A program made the translations under genes and the position numbers. Positions 26,638-37,020 of a stretch of DNA of 64,000 nt are shown here, one piece after another. Within the stretch, counting starts at the first letter, position 1, and every line of letters starts with the position of its first letter. The notes under the pieces are model-generated. The model was given only the letters and a program-made list of their open reading frames with translations. It was not told the DNA's origin and did no database searches. This DNA is from Hymenobacter elongatus (GTDB taxonomy: Bacteria > Bacteroidota > Bacteroidia > Cytophagales > Hymenobacteraceae): positions 248,001 through 312,000 of the forward strand of contig NZ_SRLD01000001.1 in NCBI RefSeq assembly GCF_004745955.1, read 5' to 3'.

Positions 26638-26697
26638 GGCGAGGCGGTAATTCGGGCTAAGATACGCAGTACGGCCGCGCAATGGCCTAAAATAAGG

Positions 26698-27075
26698 TCA
26701 GGAAATAATGGCCGTAGCTTCAATTTCGACCAGCAGCCGGTCGTCGATTAGCGCCCGCACTTCGACCATTGTCGCGGCGGGTCTGATCTGGGCGAAGAAT
26801 TCGCCGTGCGCCCGACCTATTTCTTCCCATTGGGTAATATCGGTGGTATAAATCCGGGTGCGTACCACGTCCGTCAGTGCGGCTCCGGCGGCGGCCAGCG
26901 CTTCGGCTATTTTCTCCAGCACCCGCTTGGTTTGCACGTAGGCTGTCGTGCCCGCCACCGAGTCGCCATCCTGCGCCGTGGTCCCGGCTACTTCCACCAC
27001 ATTGCCCACACGCACGGCCCGCGAGTAGCCGACGATACTTTCCCAGGGTGCCCCGGACGCAATATTTTGACGCAT
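26698..27075 (-). CDS. RidA/YjgF-family protein
   Basis: 125 residues, starting MRQNIASGAPWESIVGYSRAV. The RidA fold features are VGNVVEVAGTTA, QTKRVLEKIAEALAAAGA, DVVRTRIYTTDI and PAATMVEVRALIDDRLLVEIEA, with the substrate-binding Arg in VVRTR and the C-terminal Glu. Members deaminate reactive enamines or imines, though this subgroup (about 125 residues with GYSRAVRVG) may have another substrate. It lies 60 bp upstream of ppk on the same strand, so it could share its transcript. Confidence 0.9.
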   Translation of the reverse strand: MRQNIASGAPWESIVGYSRAVRVGNVVEVAGTTAQDGDSVAGTTAYVQTKRVLEKIAEALAAAGAALTDVVRTRIYTTDITQWEEIGRAHGEFFAQIRPAATMVEVRALIDDRLLVEIEATAIIS

Positions 27076-27109
27076 ACTATTTCGGAAGAATTTTAGTAGA
27101 CCGCCCTGC

Positions 27110-27190
27110 TTGACCTATCATCCGCTTACCGAAGCATCTCCACCGCCAAAGCAACCTTGATTACTACTGCACGCACGATGCTTCAATAAG
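27110..27190. repeat. Degenerate dispersed intergenic repeat
   Basis: The string CATCCGCTTACCGAAGCAT followed by TTGATTACTACTGCACGCAC and GATGCTTC matches the layout of 59757-59845 (CATCCGCCTGCCGAAG, ATCGATTACGGTGGTGCGCA, GATGCTTCGG). It is related to the better preserved copy at 22245-22352. Confidence 0.4.
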
Positions 27191-27246
27191 TAGACGCCAG
27201 ATACAGCATGCCCGTTAGTAGTGCCTGACATATTGGGGTAGGCACA

Positions 27247-27276
27247 ATAAAAAAGCCCGTACGAAGCGGGCTTTTC
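27247..27276 (-). terminator. Rho-independent terminator of gyrB
   Basis: On the minus strand AAAAGCCCGC and CGGGCTTTTTT form a stem around a 6-base loop, with the T-run at the gyrB-distal side. Confidence 0.85.
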
Positions 27277-27290
27277 TACTATTCAGCAAT

Positions 27291-29291
<2,001 letters not shown>

Positions 29292-29302
29292 CTACTAACA
29301 TC

Positions 29303-29310
29303 CAAAGGTA
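29303..29310 (-). promoter_or_regulatory. Putative -7 element of gyrB
   Basis: The minus strand reads TACCTTTG, an exact consensus match, 36 bp upstream of the gyrB ATG. Confidence 0.55.
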
Positions 29311-29625
29311 CCTATTTTATCCGGTTTTTGCCAGCTTTCAGGCAGTTTTGGCTGGTTAAAACCCAGGTGCTACTCGCCGAAACCCAGAGCGTACCAATTG
29401 CTTTTTACTACTGGATTTTTGGAGCTTTGTTGCGCCTATCGTCCCGGCGTAACGAACATACTCATCCTGCAAAAAGGCTGACTGACGTATCACTCTTCCT
29501 ACTGAACAGCCAAATATGGTTGCTCGGGGCCTTTAGCAGTAGTTGCTCCTTTATGGCCGAACAAAAGTATTCAACGGATCTTCTCAACAAGCTAGTCGCA
29601 GAAGTCATTTTGGTAGAGCCAAAAA
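29311..29625. other. Intergenic interval without a recognised gene
   Basis: Open frames here are short and lack family motifs. The plus-strand 114-codon frame over 29328-29672 runs into the downstream terminator hairpin and is not convincing. Confidence 0.4.
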
Positions 29626-29664
29626 CCAAAAAAGCCCTTTCCATCGTGATGGAAAGGGCTTTTC
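29626..29664 (-). terminator. Rho-independent terminator of the T9SS-secreted protein gene
   Basis: A stem of about 15 bp with core AAAAGCCCTTTCCATC, followed on the minus strand by a T-run, just after the stop at 29680. Confidence 0.88.
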
Positions 29665-29679
29665 TAGGGTAAAAGAGTG

Positions 29680-31050
29680 TTACTCAATCACCAGCTTCTG
29701 CTGAGCGACACCAGCGGCGGTGCGCAGCTCCAGCGTGTAGAGACCCGCTTTCTGCTTGCTCATGTCGATGGTAGCCAGCTGCGAGGCAACGGTGGTAGCA
29801 TTCAACTGCTGATTCAGCACCTGACGGCCCAGCGCATCAAATACCCGCACGTCGGTACCGGCTTTGATGCCCGAGTTGAGCTTCAGCTGAAATACACCCG
29901 AAGCGCTGGGGTTAGGATATACTGATATTTCTTTCTGCAGCTCAGCATTGCGGTTGCCCAGGACAACCGTGGTGGCAGTAGCTTTGTACACGCCACCGGC
30001 ACCATTCGCATCGGTTTGAGCGCCGGCATACCCCACCGTGCGGCTGATGAAGTCAACGGACGAACGATATTGACCACGGTCGATATCAATCCAGGTCGCG
30101 CCGTTATCAACGGAATAGGACGAGCCGTAGTCAGCGGCAGTCTGGGCAGTAGGAACGGACGAGCCAACGCTAACAATAGCATTGGTACCCGGTAAAGCTG
30201 AAATATCGAAGTGGTTGAAGTTACCCTTGTAGGATACAGTCTTCCAGGTTGCGCCGCCATCGGTGGTAGCAACAAGGTCACCACTGTTGAAGGCGATACC
30301 CTTGTTGGCATCAGTCATCGCAATATTGCTAACTGCTCCCAACAGCGGAGTCGGCGCCGAAGCCGTCCAGGTCAGGCCCCGGTTCGTAGACTTTAAGATA
30401 CGTGCCGGTGACGAGCCATGGCTAGTTCCGGCCCAGATGGTATTGCCTATTGCTGTGTAAGAGCCAACGAGGCCATACTCCTCTGCATCCAGCGGAGTGG
30501 GCAAATTAGCGGCTGGAACGCGCGTCCAGATGGTACCACCATTGCTGGTTGTGAGCACCTCGAATGAGCCGTTGGTAGGGTCGCCGAGGGTAACGCCGTT
30601 GTTGGCGTCAAAGAAATACACCCAGTTGGCAAAGCCACCGGCCGCCGCTGGAAAATGGGTAGCATTAGTTGTTTTAGTCCAAGTAACCCCGCCATCAACG
30701 GTCTTCAGGATCTCACCACCACCGGAACCGAAATACTGGGCCACATAGGCAGTGGTTCCATTGATACCGTGAATGCTGGCGGCTTCATAATTAGGAGCAC
30801 CGATAATGGAATTGAAAACCCACGTAGCACCACCATTCGAGGTCTTAGACAAGTTGGTGGCCGCAGAGCCCGCAGCGCCTTCCTGCAGAATTTGCCACGC
30901 TACTTGGTCGCTCACGGTGTGCATCTGCCGAGAGAAGTACTGTGGAGGAGTCTCGGGGTTGGTCGTATTCTGCAAGGTCCATTTGCTCTGCGCCTGGGCC
31001 GAGAGGCCTAGTCCGCAAAGGAAAGTCAGAGAGAGTAAGTGTCTTTTCAT
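29680..31050 (-). CDS. Secreted beta-propeller (BNR/sortilin-like) protein with T9SS type A sorting domain
   Basis: 456 residues from ATG 31048-31050 (MKRHLLSLTFLCGLGLSAQAQ), a clear signal peptide. The body contains repeated Asp-box-like and photosystem-stability-like elements: SKTSNGGATW, KTVDGGVTWTK, TTSNGGTIWTR, KSTNRGLTW, ATTDGGATW and SVDNGATW. These indicate a six- or seven-bladed propeller. The C-terminus (ISVYPNPSASGVFQLKL through GRQVLNQQL to AGVAQQKLVIE) is a type A T9SS sorting domain, so the protein is secreted or surface-attached. No catalytic residues for a specific hydrolase were recognised. Confidence 0.88.
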   Translation of the reverse strand: MKRHLLSLTFLCGLGLSAQAQSKWTLQNTTNPETPPQYFSRQMHTVSDQVAWQILQEGAAGSAATNLSKTSNGGATWVFNSIIGAPNYEAASIHGINGTTAYVAQYFGSGGGEILKTVDGGVTWTKTTNATHFPAAAGGFANWVYFFDANNGVTLGDPTNGSFEVLTTSNGGTIWTRVPAANLPTPLDAEEYGLVGSYTAIGNTIWAGTSHGSSPARILKSTNRGLTWTASAPTPLLGAVSNIAMTDANKGIAFNSGDLVATTDGGATWKTVSYKGNFNHFDISALPGTNAIVSVGSSVPTAQTAADYGSSYSVDNGATWIDIDRGQYRSSVDFISRTVGYAGAQTDANGAGGVYKATATTVVLGNRNAELQKEISVYPNPSASGVFQLKLNSGIKAGTDVRVFDALGRQVLNQQLNATTVASQLATIDMSKQKAGLYTLELRTAAGVAQQKLVIE

Positions 31051-31141
31051 TTGAAAGGAAAAAATTAATTGTAAGTGAAAAAGTAAGGCCAAAACGGCCG
31101 GGGTGGTTTGTTTAGAGTGAAGATGAAACCCTCTTCACTGC

Positions 31142-31172
31142 CCAAGGTAACAGTTTTCGCAAAAAGATTCAA
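31142..31172 (-). promoter_or_regulatory. Putative promoter of the T9SS-secreted protein gene
   Basis: The minus strand has TTG (31170-31172), a 20-bp spacer and TACCTTGG (31142-31149), close to the Bacteroidota consensus. It would give a leader of about 90 bases. Nothing else is recognised in 31051-31384. Confidence 0.4.
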
Positions 31173-31384
31173 CCAGAAGGCTGTTTGACCGGAAAACCAC
31201 GCAGTAAGAACCTGTGCGACCAACACGGGTAGCAGTATGGATCTTCTACTTGTTGGACGTGCTATAAGAACAACGCTTTACAAGCAGTCAGGTTGCAGCT
31301 CGCTGTTTTTCTGTTTGATTTTCCTCTGATTGTTTGGATTTTCCCCAACAAAAAACCCGCCCGGCAACTGCCGTGGCGGGTGAG

Positions 31385-31458
31385 TACCCCGTAAGAGATT
31401 CGAACTCCTGGCCTACTGCTTAGAAGGCAGCCGCTCTATCCAACTGAGCTAACGAGGC
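31385..31458 (-). tRNA. tRNA-Arg (TCT)
   Basis: On the minus strand the 74-nt gene starts GCCTCGTTAGCTCAGTTGG and pairs with ACGGGGT at the 3' end (7 bp with two G-U pairs). The anticodon stem CTGC/GCAG holds loop CTTCTAA, anticodon TCT. The T loop is GAGTTCGAATCTC. CCA is not encoded. Confidence 0.95.
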
Positions 31459-31475
31459 AAATACAACTGATCCGG

Positions 31476-31506
31476 TAAAGGTACGGGACAACTACGTGCT
31501 TACAAA
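31476..31506 (-). promoter_or_regulatory. Promoter of tRNA-Arg overlapping the upstream terminator
   Basis: The minus strand has TTTG (31503-31506), a 19-bp spacer and TACCTTTA (31476-31483), followed after 17 bp by the tRNA 5' end. The TTTG lies in the T-run of the preceding terminator. Confidence 0.6.
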
Positions 31507-31540
31507 AAAGGCCTTCCGATAAAATCGGAAGGCCTTTTTT
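31504..31540 (-). terminator. Terminator between tRNA-Pro and tRNA-Arg
   Basis: A perfect palindromic stem of 17 bp (core AAGGCCTTCCGAT) with a 3-base loop and T-runs on both strands. It separates the two tRNA transcription units. Confidence 0.88.
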
Positions 31541-31567
31541 ACTTCAGCAAGCCGAAGACAATTACTG

Positions 31568-31641
31568 TCGGGGTGGCAGGATTCGAACCTGCGGCCTCCT
31601 GCTCCCAAAGCAGGCGCGATACCGGGCTACGCTACACCCCG
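31568..31641 (-). tRNA. tRNA-Pro (TGG)
   Basis: A 74-nt gene on the minus strand starting CGGGGTGTAGCGTAGCCCGG, with acceptor pairing CGGGGTG/CACCCCG. The anticodon stem CCTGC/GCAGG holds TGG in loop TTTGGGA. The T loop is GCAGGTTCGAATCCTGC. Confidence 0.96.
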
Positions 31642-31730
31642 AGACATGCGGGGAATCGTTCTTCTCTTAAGAACAGCCCGATGAAGGGAAACTTTCAGAA
31701 TTTCGGTTGCCCGAGGTTCTGAAAAACCTG

Positions 31731-31821
31731 TGGTGGAGAGAGGGGGATTCGAACCCCCGGTAACCTTTAGAGCTACGGCAGTTTAGCAAACTACTGGTTT
31801 CAGCCACTCACCCATCTCTCC
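31731..31821 (-). tRNA. tRNA-Ser (GCT), CCA encoded
   Basis: A 91-nt class II tRNA on the minus strand, starting GGAGAGATGGGTGAGTGGCT with a long variable arm. The anticodon loop reads TTGCTAA with anticodon GCT. The 3' end reads CTCTCCACCA, so CCA is genomically encoded. Confidence 0.95.
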
Positions 31822-31852
31822 TAGACAAGTGCCTTTCTGGTGAAAGGGTGTG

Positions 31853-31881
31853 CAAATATACGAGCAGAACGCAGAAACAAA
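31853..31881 (-). promoter_or_regulatory. Promoter of tRNA-Ser/tRNA-Pro
   Basis: The minus strand has TTTG (31878-31881), a 17-bp spacer and TATATTTG (31853-31860), a full match to the Bacteroidota -33/-7 pattern, about 32 bp before the tRNA-Ser 5' end. Confidence 0.7.
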
Positions 31882-31938
31882 CTCTCCCGCCAAAAAATAT
31901 CTTCACTTTTGACTCCGGCTCAAGAAAAGCTGGCAGCT

Positions 31939-31946
31939 TATCTTTG
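31939..31946 (+). promoter_or_regulatory. Putative -7 element of the bat genes
   Basis: TATCTTTG, an exact consensus match, lies about 70 bp before the batB start. A TTTTG lies 27 bp upstream, longer than the usual spacer. Confidence 0.45.
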
Positions 31947-32014
31947 GGCGTTATCATAGCTTCTTTCCCGCGTTTCTATATGAATCCTAATCAGTTGAGT
32001 TTGGCGCTGACCGT

Positions 32015-32992
32015 ATGAATTGGGCAAATTCGTTTTCTTGGATTGAGCTGCTGGGAGCTGTATTTTTTTTCGTTTTGTACGTGGGCTATACCTTACGCAC
32101 CCGTCGTTTGGCCGCGCCGCTCGGTCAACGGGGCTGGCGGATCGGCTGGAAGCTGGGGCTACGGCTGGTGTATTTTCCGCTGCTGCTGCTGGCACTGCTG
32201 GGGCCGGCGTATGGTGTGACCCAACAACCGGTGCGAACTGCGGGGAAAGACGTGTGGCTGCTGGTCGACGTATCCCGGTCGATGGATGCGGCGGATGTGG
32301 CTCCTTCGCGGCTGCAAAAAGTAAAAGCCGAGCTAGGCGTGTTAGTCAACCGGTTTCAGGCCGACCGTATCGGCCTGATTGTTTTTGCCGGCGACGCCTT
32401 CGTGCAGTGCCCGCTTACCTACGACCAGAGTGCCCTGCAGCTCTTTCTGAATACGCTACGAACGAACTTGGTAGCGGCAGCCGGCACGGACCTCACGCCG
32501 GCCCTGGAGCTGGCCCTGGCCCGTATCGGGGCCACGCCGGTGGCCGTGGGCAGTCCACCCCGCGTTACGGCGGTAGTCGTTATCAGTGATGGGGAGGACT
32601 TTGGCGAAAATCTGGAGCCAACGCTGCGCGTGCTGACCCGCTCGGGGGTACGCCTGTTCGGCATGGGCGTAGGCACGCTCGAAGGAACCCGCTTGCCTCG
32701 CCCCTCCGGCGGTGGCTACTTGCGCGATGCCCGGGGCCAAGAGGTGATTAGCCGACTTAATCCGACAACTTTGCGCCGCTTGGCTGAACAGACGAACGGA
32801 CAATACTTTGAGCTTTCAGAGCGCCGAAATGAATTTCCGCTCCTGGTGAATGCCCTCAACCGGATGGAAGGGCAAACCGATACGGTACGGACCATAGCAG
32901 TGGCTGATAACCGGTACCGGTATCCCCTTATTATGGCGTTGCTTCTGCTTGTCCTGGATATAGTGCTTACGACAAGAGTAATTCGACCGTGA
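32015..32992 (+). CDS. batB: VWA-domain membrane protein, BatB-like
   Basis: 325 residues from ATG 32015. Two N-terminal membrane helices (IELLGAVFFFVLYVGY, LVYFPLLLLALLGPAYG) precede a von Willebrand A domain. The metal-ion site is visible as LVDVSRSMDAADV (DxSxS), the Thr in AAGTDLTPAL and the Asp in VISDGEDFG. A C-terminal helix follows (YPLIMALLLLVLDIVLTT). This topology matches Bat aerotolerance proteins, thought to act in the envelope with a MoxR ATPase. The batC-like gene overlaps by 4 bp. moxR, batA and batD are not next to it: tRNAs lie upstream and a thiolase downstream. Confidence 0.85.
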   Translation: MNWANSFSWIELLGAVFFFVLYVGYTLRTRRLAAPLGQRGWRIGWKLGLRLVYFPLLLLALLGPAYGVTQQPVRTAGKDVWLLVDVSRSMDAADVAPSRLQKVKAELGVLVNRFQADRIGLIVFAGDAFVQCPLTYDQSALQLFLNTLRTNLVAAAGTDLTPALELALARIGATPVAVGSPPRVTAVVVISDGEDFGENLEPTLRVLTRSGVRLFGMGVGTLEGTRLPRPSGGGYLRDARGQEVISRLNPTTLRRLAEQTNGQYFELSERRNEFPLLVNALNRMEGQTDTVRTIAVADNRYRYPLIMALLLLVLDIVLTTRVIRP

Positions 32993-33972
32993 GAACTCTG
33001 CTTCTACTACTGATGCTGGCGCTACCGGGCTGGACCAGCCTGACCCGCATTCGGGACCGTAACCTAGTGGTAGAGCAAGCCCAGGCGGCTTACCGGCAGG
33101 GCAACTTTGCAGGCGCGAGCCGCTTGTATCGGCGCGCTCTGCACGAACTGGGGGCTACCGACGAAGCCGTTGTTCTGAACCTGGGTCATGCCTATGCGCG
33201 GGCCGGTGATGCTTCGCAGGCCCGTGCTTACTATGGACGGCTGCTGACGAGCCAGGTGGCCGCCACTCGTAGCATAGCCCGGCAGCAGTTGGCAGTGCTG
33301 GCAGCTCAGGCAGGCGAGTATGCACAAGCGGTAAGCCTCTTGCGCCAGGCACTGCTGGCGGATGCAAGCAATGCCAAAGCCCGCTACAACTATGAAGTAG
33401 TGCGCGACTATCTGGCCCAGCATCCGAATGAGCCCCGCATACCGCCTGCCCCCAAGCCGCAAAACCAAGGTGCCGCCGCTGGCGCAAAAAATCCAGCCAA
33501 CCAGCCGCGCCCACAGCCGGGCCCAGGCCGTCCGGGCCAACGCAACAACCCCAACCAGCCAGAAGATCCGCGCAGTGCCGCCGAGCAACGCCCAGACCCT
33601 TCGGGGCAGCGCCCGCCGACCGGACAACGCCTGCCCGAAGCCGGAATTCAGACAAACGAAACCTTTCAGTTGGGGCAGGGGGCGCGGCAGCGGGTGGCCC
33701 AGGGCAGCCAGCCCGGCACTACCCGCGGCATAAGCACGGCCGCCGATGACGCCGAAAAAACCGGTTCAGCCCAGCGCCAAGCTGGCACGGAACAGGCTTC
33801 GCTGGATGAAACCCACCTGCAAACGCAACGGGCGCGGCTACGGCAGATGAATCTGAGCGCGGGGCAGGCTCGGCAGCTGCTGGATGCCCTGCGAACCGCC
33901 GAAGAGCAGTATCTGCAGCAGCGTCCGCGCCGCGCTGGTCAGAAGGCAGACCCCAAAAAACCAACCTGGTAG
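32989..33972 (+). CDS. batC: TPR protein, BatC-like
   Basis: 327 residues from GTG 32989, translationally coupled to batB through a GTGA overlap. After a signal peptide (LLLLLMLALPGWTS), TPR units are visible at QAAYRQGNFAGASRLYRRAL, NLGHAYARAGDASQARAYYG and AGEYAQAVSLLRQALLADAS. A long Pro/Gln/Asn-rich disordered segment follows (about residues 145-215), then a helical C-terminus ending KADPKKPTW. BatC proteins share this TPR plus low-complexity plan. They probably act as a periplasmic partner of the VWA protein. Confidence 0.8.
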   Translation: MRTLLLLLMLALPGWTSLTRIRDRNLVVEQAQAAYRQGNFAGASRLYRRALHELGATDEAVVLNLGHAYARAGDASQARAYYGRLLTSQVAATRSIARQQLAVLAAQAGEYAQAVSLLRQALLADASNAKARYNYEVVRDYLAQHPNEPRIPPAPKPQNQGAAAGAKNPANQPRPQPGPGRPGQRNNPNQPEDPRSAAEQRPDPSGQRPPTGQRLPEAGIQTNETFQLGQGARQRVAQGSQPGTTRGISTAADDAEKTGSAQRQAGTEQASLDETHLQTQRARLRQMNLSAGQARQLLDALRTAEEQYLQQRPRRAGQKADPKKPTW

Positions 33973-34146
33973 GCACTCAGCTGCGGCAAACTCGCGGTAG
34001 TCAGGCCTGGTGGCCGGGCTGGCAATGGGCGCCGGGCTTGGGCTTGAGCCCGCCAAGCGGGGGCTCCGGAACGGGCTTGCTGGCTACAAGCGGCACAATT
34101 CGTACTTTTACTCGTCACTCACCCTTAACGCCCACCCTTCTCGCTT

Positions 34147-35328
34147 ATGCAAATCAAAGAAGTATATATCATCTCGGCCGTGCGGACGCCAATTGGCAGC
34201 TTCGGTGGCAGTCTGGCCTCTGTGTCGGCTACTGACCTAGGCGCTATTGCCCTGAAAGGGGCGCTGGAGAAAGCCGGCGTCGACCCAAAGGAAGTCGAGC
34301 AGGTTATCATGGGCAACGTTATTTCGGCCAATCTGGGGCAGGCTCCGGCCCGTCAGGCCGCCAAGAAAGCCGGCTTGCCTGACACTGTTGAATGTACGAC
34401 CGTTAATAAGGTCTGCGCTTCGGGCACCAAAGCCATTATGTTTGCGGCTCAGGCCATCATGCTGGGCCAGGCCGATGTGATTCTGGCCGGGGGCATGGAA
34501 AGCATGTCGAACGTGCCTTACTACCTCGACAAAGCCCGTTTTGGAGCCAAGTATGGCCACAGCCAGATGATAGACGGCCTGATGAAGGACGGCCTCTGGG
34601 ACCCCTATAACGACTACGCTATGGGCAACGCGGCCGAGCATACGGCCAAGGAAATGGGCTTCACCCGCGAAGACCAGGATGCCTTTGCCATCGAGTCGTA
34701 CACGCGGAGTGCCAAAGCGGCTAAAGAGGGCAAGAAGAAAAACGAAATCGTGCCCGTAACCATCGAGAGCCGGGGCAAGACCACCGTTATTGAAGACGAT
34801 GAGGAATACCTGAAGGTAGATTTCTCGAAAGTGGCGGGCTTGCGTCCGGCCTTCACCAAAGACGGCACCGTGACGGCCGCCAACGCCTCGACCCTGAATG
34901 ATGGCGCGGCGGCTATTCTGCTCATGAGCAAGGAAAAGGCCGAAGCCTTGGGCGTGAAGCCTATCGGCAAAATCCGGGGCTTCGCCGATGCCGAGCAGGC
35001 TCCCGAGTGGTTCACTACCTCGCCTTCCCTGGCTATTCCGAAAGCGCTGAAGCACGCGGGCATTGAAGCCAGTGAAGTGGATTTCTACGAAATAAACGAG
35101 GCTTTCTCGGTCGTTTCGCTGGCTAACAACAAGCTGCTGAACCTGGAGGGCACGAAGGTAAACGTGTACGGTGGAGCCGTATCGTTGGGCCACCCGCTGG
35201 GCGCTTCCGGCGCCCGCATCGTGACGACGCTCCTGAATGTGCTGCAGAACGAAGGCGGCAAAATCGGCGTTACCGGTATCTGCAACGGCGGCGGCGGCGC
35301 TTCGAGCATTGTAGTAGAAAGAATGTAA
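34147..35328 (+). CDS. Acetyl-CoA C-acyltransferase (thiolase)
   Basis: 393 residues, the usual thiolase length, starting MQIKEVYIISAVRTPIGSFG. The acyl-accepting Cys is in NKVCASGTKA (about 89), the His in GGAVSLGHPLGASGARI and the second Cys in GICNGGGGASSI; NEAFS is present. It condenses or cleaves acetyl-CoA and acetoacetyl-CoA or longer 3-ketoacyl-CoA. No fatty-acid oxidation or ketone-body genes are adjacent, so biosynthetic (AtoB-like) and degradative roles cannot be separated. A terminator follows at 35376. Confidence 0.95.
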   Translation: MQIKEVYIISAVRTPIGSFGGSLASVSATDLGAIALKGALEKAGVDPKEVEQVIMGNVISANLGQAPARQAAKKAGLPDTVECTTVNKVCASGTKAIMFAAQAIMLGQADVILAGGMESMSNVPYYLDKARFGAKYGHSQMIDGLMKDGLWDPYNDYAMGNAAEHTAKEMGFTREDQDAFAIESYTRSAKAAKEGKKKNEIVPVTIESRGKTTVIEDDEEYLKVDFSKVAGLRPAFTKDGTVTAANASTLNDGAAAILLMSKEKAEALGVKPIGKIRGFADAEQAPEWFTTSPSLAIPKALKHAGIEASEVDFYEINEAFSVVSLANNKLLNLEGTKVNVYGGAVSLGHPLGASGARIVTTLLNVLQNEGGKIGVTGICNGGGGASSIVVERM

Positions 35329-35375
35329 TTCCGAATTTTCCGGCGGCACAGGTTTTCGGTGCTGCTTCCGGATGC

Positions 35376-35408
35376 GTAAAAAGCCGCTCTGTCCAGAGCG
35401 GCTTTTTA
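35376..35408 (+). terminator. Rho-independent terminator of the thiolase gene
   Basis: A stem with core AAAAAGCCGCTCTG, a short loop and its complement CAGAGCGGCTTTTTA, ending in a T-run. Confidence 0.85.
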
Positions 35409-35519
35409 TTTGCTATTTCGTTTTGGCAAACGAAAGTCGGCTGGCCTGGCGTTTGCAGCAGTGCGGTGGCTATTACCCCGTTTTCTGCTTTCTTTTTCTA
35501 TTTCCTGACTACAGTGAAG

Positions 35520-36935
35520 ATGTTGCTTTCTTTCCGTTTCTGGCTTTTCGCGGCCCTTCTACTACTGGTTGCCGAAGCCGCGCAGGCGCAGAAGCTACGC
35601 CGCCTGATTTCGTATTATGACTCTACCAACACCCGAAAGCGGGAAATTTACTCGGCGCTGGTGGCGGCCGATACCGTGCTGGAAGGCTCCTACAAGCGCC
35701 TGTACCGCTCGGGCAAGCTGGAGGCTCAAACGCGCTACGCGGGCGGCAAGCGCGACAGTGCCTACGTAGAGTTTCATCCCAGCGGCAAGCGTCGCCTGGA
35801 AGTCACCTATAGCCAGGGCGTGCGCCAGGGTCCGTTCAAAACGTATTACGAATCGGGGCAGGTGGCGCAGGAAGGCACCTACGAAGCCGACCAGCCCACC
35901 GGCATACTGCGCTACTACCACCCCAGCGGCGAGGTGAAGCTGGAAACAACGCTGGCCAACGGCCAGCCGGCCGGCGTGGTGCGCGAGCTATATGCTACGG
36001 GCAAGCCCAAAGCGGAAATAAGCTACGAAAACGGGCAGGCTAACGGCCCAGTGAAAACGTATTTTCCGAACGGGCAGCTACAAAGCGAAGCAACCTTCAG
36101 CCGGGGGCTGCTGGCGGGCCCCTACAAAACGTATTACGACAATGGCCAGGTAGAAACGGAAGTGCTGGCCGACCGCACTGGCCGGGGCAGCTACCACAGC
36201 TACTACCGCTCGGGCAAGCTCCGCACCGAAGGCACGTATGTGGCCTCCACGCTGAATGGGCGGGCCATCAAGAACCCACTGGGCGACGACCTCACGAAGC
36301 AGGCCCGGCAGATGGCCGGAGGCACGGCCAACCTGGAAGGGCCCGCCAAGGCTTACTATGAAAGCGGTGCCATTAAGAGCCGGATGACCTACCGCAACGG
36401 CGTGCTGAATGGCCCGCAGCAGGACTTTTATGAATCGGGAAAGCCGGAACAAACCATTGAGTACTCGAATCAGGCCCGGGACCGGAAGATTACACTGTAT
36501 TTTGAGGACGGCTTGCCCAAAGCCGAGCAGCTTTATAAGAACGGACAGCCCAGCGGTACGTGGCGCACGTTTTTCCCCGGTGGCAAGCAGGTGCAAACCC
36601 AGGAATCGTATGTAAACGGCAAGCTTGGCGGCGACAAGCTGACGTATCATAACAACGGGGCGCTGCAGACGAAGCTGCTACACGAGAACGGACGGCCTAC
36701 CGGCCTCGGTCAGGAGTTCTACAGTTCCGGCAAGCTAAAAGCCGAAACCACCTATGTGAAAGGCCTCAGGGCCGGTGCCTACCGCCAACTGCGCGAAGAC
36801 GGCACCACGGAAATAAGCGGCGCCTTCCGCAACAACCGGGAAACGGGCGTGTGGCTCTACTATGGCGCCGATGGCAAGGCAGTGACTAAAAAAGTTACGT
36901 TTCGTAACGGGCAGGAGGTGAAAGCGGGCAAATAG
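35520..36935 (+). CDS. YwqK/MORN-like repeat protein, exported
   Basis: 471 residues from ATG 35520, giving the clean signal peptide MLLSFRFWLFAALLLLVAEA to AQAQ; an in-frame ATG at 35466 adds 18 residues. The body is about 15 repeats of 22-24 residues with the pattern YYxSGxLxxExTYxxGxxxGPxKxYY, for example YKRLYRSGKLEAQTRYAGGK and FKTYYESGQVAQEGTYEADQ. This matches the MORN/YwqK antitoxin-like repeat family. Despite the name, no toxin gene is adjacent, so a toxin-antitoxin role is unlikely. It is probably an envelope or periplasmic scaffold. Confidence 0.85.
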   Translation: MLLSFRFWLFAALLLLVAEAAQAQKLRRLISYYDSTNTRKREIYSALVAADTVLEGSYKRLYRSGKLEAQTRYAGGKRDSAYVEFHPSGKRRLEVTYSQGVRQGPFKTYYESGQVAQEGTYEADQPTGILRYYHPSGEVKLETTLANGQPAGVVRELYATGKPKAEISYENGQANGPVKTYFPNGQLQSEATFSRGLLAGPYKTYYDNGQVETEVLADRTGRGSYHSYYRSGKLRTEGTYVASTLNGRAIKNPLGDDLTKQARQMAGGTANLEGPAKAYYESGAIKSRMTYRNGVLNGPQQDFYESGKPEQTIEYSNQARDRKITLYFEDGLPKAEQLYKNGQPSGTWRTFFPGGKQVQTQESYVNGKLGGDKLTYHNNGALQTKLLHENGRPTGLGQEFYSSGKLKAETTYVKGLRAGAYRQLREDGTTEISGAFRNNRETGVWLYYGADGKAVTKKVTFRNGQEVKAGK

Positions 36936-36975
36936 CAGCCTTTGCTTGCCCTTGCGAGTCACACAGGCCGCAAGA

Positions 36976-37020
36976 AAAGACTCACAGTCTGGTGTTGAGC
37001 CAAGCTGTGAGTCTTTTTTT
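36976..37020 (+). terminator. Rho-independent terminator after the YwqK-like gene
   Basis: AAAGACTCACAG (36977-36988) pairs with CTGTGAGTCTTT, followed by a long T-run. Confidence 0.85.

Noticed and set aside
29328-29672. Plus-strand 114-codon frame between gyrB and the T9SS gene
   Set aside because: It ends inside a terminator hairpin, has no recognisable domain and overlaps the gyrB promoter region at its start.
35520-36935. YwqK-like protein as the antitoxin of a toxin-antitoxin pair
   Set aside because: No toxin gene is adjacent and the protein has a signal peptide.
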